A DNA stretch of 64,000 bases. Origin: Paenibacillus sp. J45TS6. Its GTDB lineage: Bacteria; Bacillota; Bacilli; Paenibacillales; Paenibacillaceae. The position numbers and the translations under genes were made by a program. Under the pieces are notes generated by a model, which worked only from the letters and a program-made list of their open reading frames with translations, did not search any database and was not told the DNA's origin. The stretch covers positions 390,875 to 454,874 of the forward strand of contig NZ_BOSJ01000003.1 of assembly GCF_018403285.1 (NCBI RefSeq), in the 5' to 3' direction. This document shows positions 25,371 to 34,200 of this stretch, one piece after another (position 1 is the first letter of the stretch; every line of letters starts with the position of its first letter).

Positions 25371-26333
25371 TTAAGCAAATGTTAACTCGCGTACCTCATG
25401 GAATTTAATTTTTCCAAGTTTTTCAAATACTTGTTCAGCTTCTGCAAACATGGAAGTAATCATTTCCTCTACCGTTGTGATTTCGTTGCACAATCCGCAA
25501 ATCTGACCAGCCATGACAGAACCATTATCTGTGTCTCCTTCGAAAACAGCTCTACGCAGGGAGCCAAGAGATAATTTTTCTAATTCATCTCGGCTTGCTT
25601 TTGCATCTTCAAGTTCCAGGTATTTCGCAATCATACTATTCTTAATACTACGAACTGGTCCGCCGATACTACGGCCTGTTACTGTTGTGCTTGTATCTGT
25701 AGCTTCAAGTACTGCTTTTTTAAAGTTCTCGTGAGTTGGGCATTCAACAGTTGTTAAGAAACGAGTACCTACTTGTACACCTTGAGCACCTAAAGCAAAG
25801 GCAGCTGCAACACCGCGGCCGTCAGCAATACCGCCAGCACCGATTACAGGGATAGACACAGCGCTCACAACTTGAGGAAGAAGAGCCATTGTAGTCGTTT
25901 CGCCAACATGTCCGCCAGCTTCTGTTCCCTCAGCAACGACAGCGTCAACTCCTAAAGCTTCCATTTTCTTTGCGATTTTTACGGAAGGGACTACAGGAAT
26001 AACAATAATATTGTTTTCTTTAAATGTTTGCATGTATGGAGCCGGAGTTCCCGCACCAGTCGTTACAATTTTAACACCTTCTTCAATAACGACTTGAATA
26101 AGTTCTGGGATGTTGTGCATCATGAGCATTAGGTTCACGGCAAACGGTTTATCTGTAATTTCACGAGTTTTACGAATTTCTTCACGAAGACGATCAGCGG
26201 ATAATCCGCCAGAACCGATAATACCTAGCCCGCCTGCATTAGATACAGCACCTGCAAGAGGAGCAAGTGCAATTTGTGCCATAGCACCTTGGAAGATTGG
26301 GTATTTAATTCCTAGAAGTTTAGTAATAGACAT
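25371..26333 (-). CDS. FabK-like flavin enoyl reductase / nitronate monooxygenase family
   Basis: 320 residues, FMN TIM barrel. Very close in pattern to FabK, the enoyl-ACP reductase II: YPIFQGAMAQIALAPLAGAVSNAGGLGIIGSGG, DKPFAVNLMLM, VTTGAGTPAPYM, VVAEGTEAGGHVG, PVIGAGGIADGRG, and NGSVMAGQICGL near the end. FabK proper uses NAD(P)H to reduce trans-2-enoyl-ACP. The setting, last in an operon with an OFA transporter and a family I CoA-transferase, suggests an enoyl-CoA-type substrate of a catabolic path rather than housekeeping fatty acid synthesis (inference). Start ATG behind AGGAGG. Confidence 0.82.
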   Translation of the reverse strand: MSITKLLGIKYPIFQGAMAQIALAPLAGAVSNAGGLGIIGSGGLSADRLREEIRKTREITDKPFAVNLMLMMHNIPELIQVVIEEGVKIVTTGAGTPAPYMQTFKENNIIVIPVVPSVKIAKKMEALGVDAVVAEGTEAGGHVGETTTMALLPQVVSAVSIPVIGAGGIADGRGVAAAFALGAQGVQVGTRFLTTVECPTHENFKKAVLEATDTSTTVTGRSIGGPVRSIKNSMIAKYLELEDAKASRDELEKLSLGSLRRAVFEGDTDNGSVMAGQICGLCNEITTVEEMITSMFAEAEQVFEKLGKIKFHEVRELTFA

Positions 26334-26392
26334 GTGTAATTCCTCCTAAATATAATGAAGTTTTTTTGATTCTTTTTTTTATTATTTATTTG

Positions 26393-27646
26393 TTATTCTG
26401 CTGCTTCCATTGACATCTGTTTGGATGTTGAATTTTGTTTATTCTTTTTATCCATTGCGTTATAGACGAATGTTAACAGTAGACCAACTAGAGAAATAAC
26501 GAGTGCGATGTAAAATGCGTTAGTGAAATTTCCATCATTCGCTGCAGCTACACTAGAAGCAATTCTTGGTCCAAAGAATGCAGCTCCAGAGTATCCGATG
26601 AAGACAACTCCGTAGTTCACACCATAATATTTCATACCGAACTTTTCGCCTACAATGGAAGGGAAGATACCCATGGTTCCACCAAAGCAAAGTCCGATAC
26701 CCACAATAGCAATGACAAAGCCAGTAACTGTAGAAGACTGTGCAATAATAAACATCATGATTGAAATTACGAGATAGATCATCATAAGGCATTTAAATCT
26801 ACCGATTTTATCGGAAACAGCACCCCAGAATACACGGCCCAAGCAATTGCTTAGACTGTACAAACTAACATAAAGTGCAGCTACTGCCGGAGTTAAACCG
26901 AACATCGTTTGACCAATTACAGAAGCATTGGAGGTTACCATCATTCCGGACAATGCACCAATCAAGAACATAGATGCAATGACATAGAATAATGGAGTTT
27001 TGATCATTTCCTTCCAGTTGAGGTTCACGCTGTTTTTTGCGCTTGAAGTGACTGGAGGAATCCAACCTTCCGGAATGTATCCTGCTGGTGCTGGCTTAAC
27101 TAAGAAGCCGCAGCCTAGAATAATAACCAGGAAGGCAATACCCAGAGTAACCATTGCCATATTAACACCGCTGCTGCTAATTAGAGCATTCGCGATAGGA
27201 GAAATAATCACTGTACCGCCACCGTAACCAGCCGTTACGATACCAGCTGCAAGTCCGCGTTTATCTGGGAAAAGTTTCGCATTGTTACCAATCGTTGAAG
27301 CATATACAATACCTTGACCTATACCGGCGATTAAACCATATGTGATATAAAGCATCCATGGAGCGGTTGCTAGTCCGGATAGTAGGAACCCAAGACCAAA
27401 CATCGTACCACCGATAAAAATGGCTTTCTTCGCTCCGCCTTTATCCACTAATTTACCGCCGAGAATCATTGGGACAGGAGAAATGGCAGCATTGATGGTA
27501 AATGCCATCATAATATCTCCCATCGAAGCATTAAATTTTTCGGATAATGGTAAAGCAAATATACTGAAGGCGTACACCGCACCTACACATAAATTAATGA
27601 GAGTAGAAGCCCACAAAATCGTCCATCGATTCAGTTTTGTTTGCAT
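26393..27646 (-). CDS. OFA-family MFS transporter (oxalate/formate antiporter-like)
   Basis: 417 residues, 12 predicted membrane helices. NRWTILWASTLINLCVGAVYAFSIFALPL at the N-terminus and GIGQGIVYASTIGNNAKLFPDKRGLAAGIVTAGYGGG are typical of OxlT and related small-carboxylate carriers. Substrate unknown; monocarboxylates are likely given the adjacent CoA-transferase. It lies 25 bp downstream of the CoA-transferase stop and 60 bp upstream of the FabK-like gene. Integral inner membrane. Confidence 0.86.
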   Translation of the reverse strand: MQTKLNRWTILWASTLINLCVGAVYAFSIFALPLSEKFNASMGDIMMAFTINAAISPVPMILGGKLVDKGGAKKAIFIGGTMFGLGFLLSGLATAPWMLYITYGLIAGIGQGIVYASTIGNNAKLFPDKRGLAAGIVTAGYGGGTVIISPIANALISSSGVNMAMVTLGIAFLVIILGCGFLVKPAPAGYIPEGWIPPVTSSAKNSVNLNWKEMIKTPLFYVIASMFLIGALSGMMVTSNASVIGQTMFGLTPAVAALYVSLYSLSNCLGRVFWGAVSDKIGRFKCLMMIYLVISIMMFIIAQSSTVTGFVIAIVGIGLCFGGTMGIFPSIVGEKFGMKYYGVNYGVVFIGYSGAAFFGPRIASSVAAANDGNFTNAFYIALVISLVGLLLTFVYNAMDKKNKQNSTSKQMSMEAAE

Positions 27647-27670
27647 GATTTTGTCCCTTTCTAGAAATTA

Positions 27671-29242
27671 TTAATTCTTCGATTGTTTAAAAAGAATGTT
27701 TTTTAATTCTCCCCATTGCTCTTGGAAGATACCAGGATCCATTTGTTTCAGATCAGGGGAGATAACAGGTTCAAATTCCATTTGATCTAGAATATGTTTT
27801 TGAAGATCAACACCTGGTGCAATTTCGGTCAGGGTCAATTTTCCGTTTAATAGTTCAAACACAGCACGTTCCGTTACATAGATAACAGGTTGGTTCGTTT
27901 TTGTCGCATAAGCACCGCTGAATGTGATTTGCTGAACTTGTTTAACAAATTTTTTGGATTTACCTTCTTTAATAATGTTCAGTTTTCCATCTTCAACACG
28001 GACGTCTAATCCTCCAGCAGTAAACGTTCCTGCAAAGACTAATTTTTTAGCGGACTGAGATATATTAATGAAACCGCCGCATCCAGCAACACGAGTTCCG
28101 AATTTACTTACGTTCACATTGCCGTCTCCATCGGTTTGAGCCAGACCAAGTACGGAGAGGTCAATTCCGCCGCCATCATAAAAATCAAATTGTGCATGAT
28201 GATCGACAATGGCTTCACTGTTATATGCATGTCCAAAATCTTTCAGGCCTGCTGGTACACCGCCGATTGATCCTGCTTCGGTTGTAAGAATCAGCTGATC
28301 ACTTACTCCTTCTTCCGCAGAAACGATAGATACATTGACAGGAATGCCGACACCAAGATTAAGAATAGTGTTAGGTTTTAACTCAGCAGCAGAGCGGCGA
28401 GCAATCACTTTACGCTCATCAAGCGGAAGTGCTTCAATGCTTTCCGTTGGTACTTTGATATGACCTGAGAATGCTGGGTTGTACTGCGTGTTTTCCGTTT
28501 GGAAGTGATTTTCAGGACTAGCAACAACGATGTGGTCAACTAGAATACCAGGAACCACAACATCTTTTGGACTTAGTGAGCCAGCCTTCGCAACCGATTC
28601 AACCTGAGCAATAACAATACCGCCCGAGTTACGTACCGCTTGAGCAATCGGAAGTACTTCCATATGGAGTCCTTCTTTTTCAAGGGTTAGATTTCCGTTT
28701 TCATCTGCTACTGTGCCTCGAATGAGAGCAACTTGAATAGGGAAGGATTTATAGAATAACCACTCTTCGCCTTCAAGTTCGATTACTTTTACGATATCTT
28801 CTTTTGTTGAGGGAGACATTTTGGCACCTTCGATTCGTGGATCAACAAATGTGCCAAGTCCTACTTTTGTAATAACACCAGGACGTTTTGCTGCAATTTC
28901 ACGATAGAGCTGAGTAATAACGCCTTGTGGCAGGTTGTAAGCTTCACATTTATCTTCTTCAATCAGTTTTGCCATAGCAGGTGAAGCAATAGCAATGCCG
29001 CCAATCCATCGTTTGATCAAGCCTTCATGACCTAGATGACTCATTCCTTTGTCACGGCGATCACCGACTGCACTTGCATGAATTATGGTCAAATTTTTTG
29101 GATGACCTGTTTCAAGAAATCGTTTTTCGATCGCAATACCCATTTCTTCAGCCCAGCAGGACAATCCAAAACCACTTGCTGCCACTGTATCGCCATCATT
29201 AATCAGCTTTGCAGCTTCCATTGCAGTAATAACTTTTGACAT
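27671..29242 (-). CDS. Family I acyl-CoA:acetate/propionate CoA-transferase (Pct/YdiF type)
   Basis: 523 residues, fused alpha-beta CoA-transferase. N-terminal MEAAKLINDGDTVAASGFGLSCWAEEM, then VGLGTFVDPRIEGAKM. The catalytic glutamate lies in ILTTEAGSIGGVPAG, as in propionate and short-chain CoA-transferases; the enzyme moves CoA between acyl groups by a glutamyl-thioester. First gene of the minus-strand operon. Promoter and paired inverted repeats lie upstream. It probably activates the acid brought in by the OFA carrier. Confidence 0.9.
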   Translation of the reverse strand: MSKVITAMEAAKLINDGDTVAASGFGLSCWAEEMGIAIEKRFLETGHPKNLTIIHASAVGDRRDKGMSHLGHEGLIKRWIGGIAIASPAMAKLIEEDKCEAYNLPQGVITQLYREIAAKRPGVITKVGLGTFVDPRIEGAKMSPSTKEDIVKVIELEGEEWLFYKSFPIQVALIRGTVADENGNLTLEKEGLHMEVLPIAQAVRNSGGIVIAQVESVAKAGSLSPKDVVVPGILVDHIVVASPENHFQTENTQYNPAFSGHIKVPTESIEALPLDERKVIARRSAAELKPNTILNLGVGIPVNVSIVSAEEGVSDQLILTTEAGSIGGVPAGLKDFGHAYNSEAIVDHHAQFDFYDGGGIDLSVLGLAQTDGDGNVNVSKFGTRVAGCGGFINISQSAKKLVFAGTFTAGGLDVRVEDGKLNIIKEGKSKKFVKQVQQITFSGAYATKTNQPVIYVTERAVFELLNGKLTLTEIAPGVDLQKHILDQMEFEPVISPDLKQMDPGIFQEQWGELKNILFKQSKN

Positions 29243-29282
29243 TAGGACACACCCCTTATTATCTTAATCCAATATTTGTATA

Positions 29283-29296
29283 GTGAAAGGATTCAC
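29283..29296. promoter_or_regulatory. Candidate operator, proximal copy
   Basis: GTGAA-N4-TTCAC inverted repeat in the 5' leader of the CoA-transferase transcript. The same pattern recurs at 29348-29361. Confidence 0.45.
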
Positions 29297-29347
29297 ATGT
29301 TATCATAGATCTCTGTATTCATTTTCTTAAGTCAGACACAAATGTTT

Positions 29348-29361
29348 GTGAATACTTTCAC
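29348..29361. promoter_or_regulatory. Candidate operator, start-point copy
   Basis: GTGAA-N4-TTCAC, immediately downstream of the predicted -10 box. Overlaps an adjacent CACAAA-N2-TTTGTG repeat (29337-29350). Confidence 0.48.
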
Positions 29362-29365
29362 TTGT

Positions 29366-29394
29366 ATCTTAGTGCAAGTTTTTTTTTCCGTCAA
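29366..29394 (-). promoter_or_regulatory. Sigma-A-like promoter of the CoA-transferase operon
   Basis: On the minus strand: TTGACG (29394-29389), 17-bp A-rich spacer, TAAGAT (29371-29366). No sigma54-type TGGCAC-N5-TTGC element was found in the leader. Confidence 0.55.
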
Positions 29395-29961
29395 TTGAAG
29401 GGAAGATGGCATTATGATCCGGAAATTGTGTAGATAAATTGCTACAAAAAATGGGCTATTTTCTGCTTTTGAGCAGTGAGTATGTACTCTACAAATAAGA
29501 GAAACAAGAAAAAATGAGATGAAATAGTGAAAATCGGTGTAGCTTTTCAGCTTTAATTTTTTGGCTGATTATAATAAAAAAGGCTGTTACTATTCCATTC
29601 TAAATGGAGATGGGTATGAGATTTATAAGGATTTTTTGATGCTAAAGTGAGTTAAATCATAGAAATGAATATCTAATTTCTGAGCAATCTCTAAACGAAG
29701 CTGATGTGGTAATAGATAAAATGAGAGTATAAATCATAGTTTGAACAGTTTATGAATTACACAGAGAATATTCATTTGCAGGAATCAAGACAGAAATTTC
29801 GCATTTTTCGTTTTCTTGCGACAACATATTTTGGCTTAATGCAGGAACGAGACGGAGATACGCTAACTGTTGTGCTTGTAGGTTATGAGCGCATCATAGC
29901 GGGAGAAAACGTAAAAAGAGCCATACTTTTCGTAAGCATGACTCTTTTCTTATACATCATT
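29395..29961. other. Long intergenic region with little coding signal
   Basis: About 570 bp. Contains a short relic of a Fis-type HTH (29640-29710) and, at 29915-29950, a hairpin with A/T-rich arms (AAAAAGAG with CTCTTTTT) that probably terminates the minus-strand CDF gene. The plus-strand frame from 29752 is not convincing. Confidence 0.45.
29640..29710 (-). pseudogene. Possible relic of a Fis-type HTH
   Basis: The minus strand translates to LRLEIAQKLDIHFYDL, which resembles the HTH end AAQKLGIHRSVIYRKL of the regulator at 23846. About 22 of 24 bases match that gene over the core (plus-strand ATGAATAxCTAATTTCTGAG). No open frame surrounds it. May be a decayed second regulator of the adjacent operon, or chance. 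Confidence 0.3.
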
Positions 29962-30963
29962 TTATTTTACGATTTCAGAATCCTTTTTAATCCAACTCGT
30001 AATTCCATCATCTTCAATAATAGAAATGACTGCATCAGCGATGTCTGGATTTTGCATGAGTTTCTCCTGGATCCGGAACTTGACATCATCAGCATCCGCA
30101 AGCGTCAGTCCTTTATGAAGTTCAATTAAACCTTCCACATGGTAATAACGTCCTTCCTGAATAATGCGCATCATTTGGATATCCGCCACATGCGTATCTG
30201 CAAAAATCGTCTGAGACACCTTGTCTTCGATATCTTGAGGGGCAGCAACCCCGATCAGACCAATCATGTTGTCATAACCGACTCGGAAAGCAACGGCAAT
30301 CATCAAACACCCAATGAGTGTGGTTACGATTCCATCTAAGAGTGCAAAGTTAGTGAGTACAATGACAACGACAGAGATCAAAGCAAAAAGTGCACCTAAT
30401 ACTGCAACCACATCTTCATAGAATACAAGTCTTGTTGGCGGGGCAGCTCGCCCTACATTTTTGATGGCAGCGGGAACAAGAGCAAATCCTTTCGCCTCAG
30501 GAGCGCGCGATTCCTTGAGAATCTCTTTCATCGCTTTAAACAAAATGGCACCATCAATGAGAATATTCAGCACCAATACACCAATATTAATCCATAGACC
30601 ACCTGAATGGCCGGCAGGATGCTGCAATAAATGAATTCCTTCATGAATGGTCTCATAGGCCATAATCGTTACGACGATGACAGCAATCATACAGAAAATG
30701 TTGATTACACGTCCAAATCCAGTAGGGAAGCGATCGGTGGGCTTTTTCTCAGACAATACACTGCCGACAAAGACAAATCCCTGATTAATGGCGTCTGCGA
30801 GCGAATGCATGGCTGAGGCAAACATGGCTCCGCTGCCACTGAATATAAATGCTCCTCCTTTGCATAAAGCAAGCACCGCATTACCCGCCATAGCGATGGC
30901 GGACGAAGCATTTCCTTTCTTTACGAGAGAAATAAAACTTTCTGATTTCGGTTGTTCGATCAC
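29962..30963 (-). CDS. Cation diffusion facilitator transporter (ZnT9/SLC30A9-like)
   Basis: 333 residues. Six-helix CDF core: ALCKGGAFIFSGSGAMFASAMHSLADAINQGFV with the HSxAD motif in helix 2, KPTDRFPTGFGR, and FYEDVVAVLGALFALI with a D in helix 5. The C-terminal cytoplasmic ferredoxin-like domain begins near PQDIEDKVSQTIFAD. Exports a divalent metal, zinc or manganese most likely. GTG start behind AGGAGG. No metal regulator is adjacent. Confidence 0.86.
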   Translation of the reverse strand: MIEQPKSESFISLVKKGNASSAIAMAGNAVLALCKGGAFIFSGSGAMFASAMHSLADAINQGFVFVGSVLSEKKPTDRFPTGFGRVINIFCMIAVIVVTIMAYETIHEGIHLLQHPAGHSGGLWINIGVLVLNILIDGAILFKAMKEILKESRAPEAKGFALVPAAIKNVGRAAPPTRLVFYEDVVAVLGALFALISVVVIVLTNFALLDGIVTTLIGCLMIAVAFRVGYDNMIGLIGVAAPQDIEDKVSQTIFADTHVADIQMMRIIQEGRYYHVEGLIELHKGLTLADADDVKFRIQEKLMQNPDIADAVISIIEDDGITSWIKKDSEIVK

Positions 30964-31224
30964 TTTTTCTTTTCCTCCTAGAGAACATTTGTAAAAGATG
31001 TTTTGAAATAAGACAAGCTCGCTTCATATCCATGTTTTTCCATGCAACTGAATTATAACTTTTTTTACCCATTTTGGGTTGATGTAAAAAGGGCTGTGAA
31101 ACTTTTATTTTTCATTATGTATTCCAGAAACATCTTTGATTTTTACAGTAATATCTATAGTTTGTCAGGTTTTCGTCAACCAGGATACCCGTCATAATAG
31201 ATCAGGAAGCGTCACAAAGTGATT
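30964..31224. other. Divergent intergenic region, CDF gene / xylanase
   Basis: AT-rich, with the ACCCATTTTGGGT dyad near 31066-31078 and no identifiable gene. Promoters for both neighbours must lie here; I cannot assign them firmly. Confidence 0.4.
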
Positions 31225-31238
31225 TGAAAGCGTTTGCT
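31225..31238. promoter_or_regulatory. Perfect cre box at the xylanase gene
   Basis: TGAAAGCGTTTGCT matches all 14 positions of the CcpA consensus TGWAARCGYTWNCW, 30 bp before the ATG. Strong carbon catabolite repression is expected. Confidence 0.82.
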
Positions 31239-31268
31239 TTGTGGTGTAATCATAAGGGAGGGAACGTA

Positions 31269-34200
31269 ATGAGGAGTAAAATATCAAGTGTATTAGCTTT
31301 CATCATGTGCATAACCATCATGGCACCACAAGGTTTATGGCTTCCCAAAGCAGATGCTGCTTCAGTCGGTGATACGGTTGTAAGCAGTGATTTTGAAACA
31401 GGAGTTGATCAGTGGTTCAAGCGTGGTTCTGAAACGGTTACACAAAGTACGTATGATGCGCAGAGCGGCAACGGAAGTTTGCTGACAACGGGGCGTACGG
31501 CGACATGGAATGGACCAGGGATGAATGTAACAGAAAAACTGGTAAAGGGTGCTACCTATGAGTTCTCAATCTATGCCAAATTAAAAGAAGCAGGTTCAGC
31601 TACCATTGAATTGACACTGAACCAATCTGATTTACCAAAAATAGATGGTAAAGAGAATCCGGCTACTTACGTCAAAATTGACTCAAATACCGTAACAGAA
31701 GCCGACTGGGTACATCTAGAAGGACAGCTTCAAGTTGATAAGCGTGCGAGCGGATATCAAGTGTATGTACAATCTACCGACAATGCAACGGTTGATTATT
31801 ACATCGATACGTTCTCTGCTAAACTTGTCAAACTGCCAGAAGACTCTGAGCCAACATTACCGGGTGATGGGGAAATTGATCAATCAGGTAATATATTCGA
31901 TTTTGAAGACGGCCAAGGTAAATGGATTCGTCGCTTTGGAGATGGTCAGATAAGTGTCACTGATCAAGCTAATCATACTTCAGGCGGTTCAAAAAGCTTG
32001 CTGACTACCATTTCTCAGCAAGATGATGGACCCATTCTCGATGTACTAGAAAAGATGAATCCAAACGATAAATACGACTTATCCGCATGGGTGAAAATGG
32101 CACCTGATTCGAAGCCTACGACACTTCGAATATCAGTTCAATCAGGCGAAAACAGCTTTTCAAATGTGTCCTCAACCGTACTTGTTACATCAGGAGAGTG
32201 GATACAGTTGAAAGGTACATATACTGTACCTCCGGCACCTGAAGTACTTAAGGTTTATGTTGAATCAGCAGAACAGCCTGCTGAGGCAAGATCGTTTTAC
32301 CTAGATGATTTTCAGATATCATTAAGTGCTCCTGCATCAGGTCCAAAGCCGTTGCCAATTCAGACTGACATTGACGCACTCAAAACGGTTTATGAGAAAT
32401 ACTTCGATATTGGGGCAGCAGTGGAACCCCCTCAATTAAGTGGAAACATTCAGCAGCTTCTTGATTTCCACTATAATTCGGTTGTAGCTGAGAACTCAAT
32501 GAAACCGCAGTCCCTGAGTCCGTCCGAAGGAAATTGGAACTTTTCATCAGCGGATAAAATTGCAAAATATGCGATGGACAATAACCTGAATTTACGGCTG
32601 CATACCCTTGCGTGGCACTCACAGGCTGCAGAGTGGATGTTTCAGGATGAGAATAAAAAACCTCTAGAAGCAACACCAGAAAATAAACAACTCGTACTGA
32701 AAAGACTAACGAAATATATACAAGATGTGCTTCGCCACTACAAAGAAATGGGAGTCACCATTCATGATATTGATGTAGTTAATGAAGTCATTGACGAAGG
32801 ACAGCCGGACGGTATGCGTAAAAGTGAATGGTACCGGTTAACGGGTACAGACTTTATTAAGACTGCATTTATCGTCGCTAGAGAAGAGCTTCCAACTGCG
32901 AAGCTGTATATCAATGACTATAATACACACAGTCCGAAAAAACGCGATGCTATGTTTGATCTTGTTATGAAACTTAAAGACGAAGGTGTACCTATCGATG
33001 GAGTCGGTCACCAAACACATATTAATATCAGCGGTCCTTCCATTGAGCAAATCTCAGATTCGATTCGAAAATTCGGTGAAGCAGGTTTTGATAATCAATT
33101 AACAGAGGTTGACGTATCTGTATACACCAACAATACTACGAGCTATGATACGATTCCTGAGAACTTGCTCGTATCGCAAGGGTACCGATACAAAGAATTA
33201 TTCAAAGAGTTGATACGTCTAGATGATCTTGGAAGAACAGATAAGAATCCTGAAGGATGGATTAGCAATGTGACACTTTGGGGCATAGCAGATGATCACA
33301 CCTGGCTCCATAACCGTCCGATCGATCGCCAGGATGCACCTTTCCCATTTGACAAACAACATCAAATCAAATATGCATACTGGGGAATGGTGGAAGCGGT
33401 AAATACAACAATCCCTTCCAAACTTCCTGTCTCCGGAAAAGCGGCTACCGCAGCGCAAGGTACACCAAAAGCAGGGGATCCTCAAGATATTGCCTGGGGT
33501 ACAATTCCGGCTATGAAAACGGAAAGTCTTGGTACACTTGAAGCAGATGTAAAATTGTTGTGGGACGCGCTTCATTTATATGTTCGAGTGGCAGTAAAAG
33601 ATAACACGAAAGACTCTACAGATAAGATTGAACTGTTTACGGATGAGGGTGGTAACAATAAACGGACATTTACACGTGGTGACTCATCAGTAACTGAAAT
33701 AGAAGGTGGATATGTACTAACAACGGCAATTCCACTGGAAGGAAAGCTCGGAGATAAAGTCAAATTCGATGTAAGAGTAACTGACCTTGGTGTTAATGAC
33801 GGCTCTGAACAGGGCGGGAATGGCATGATCGTATCTTGGAGTGACCCGCGGAATGCGCAGGAGCACGATACACAAGGGTACGGGGTACTCACTTATATTG
33901 AAGCTACGAAAATCGGCACCGCTATCAAAGGTACACCTATCATTGATGGAGAACTGGATGCAGTTTGGGCGGGTGCACCTGTGTATAAAACGGATGTGAA
34001 AGTTGAACAGACAGGCAGTGGAGCAGCCAAAGCAGATTTCCGCACGATGTGGGATGATGAGAACTTATACGTATATGCGATGGTCACAGACAGCGTATTA
34101 AGCGATGCTATTAAAGAAAGTGCTCATGAACAAGATTCCATTGAAATTTTTGTGGATCAGAATAATGGAAAGACAACAGCATATCAAGATGATGATGGTC

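Noticed and set aside
29243-29395. Sigma54 (-24/-12) promoter for the CoA-transferase operon
   Set aside because: No TGGCAC-N5-TTGC pattern on the minus strand. A sigma-A-like pair at proper spacing is present instead.
29752-30129. 125-codon plus-strand frame
   Set aside because: The second half is antisense to the CDF gene and crosses a hairpin; no ribosome site and no family resemblance.
33219-33892. Long antisense frames opposite the xylanase
   Set aside because: Shadows of a clearly coding strand; cysteine-rich, no ribosome sites.
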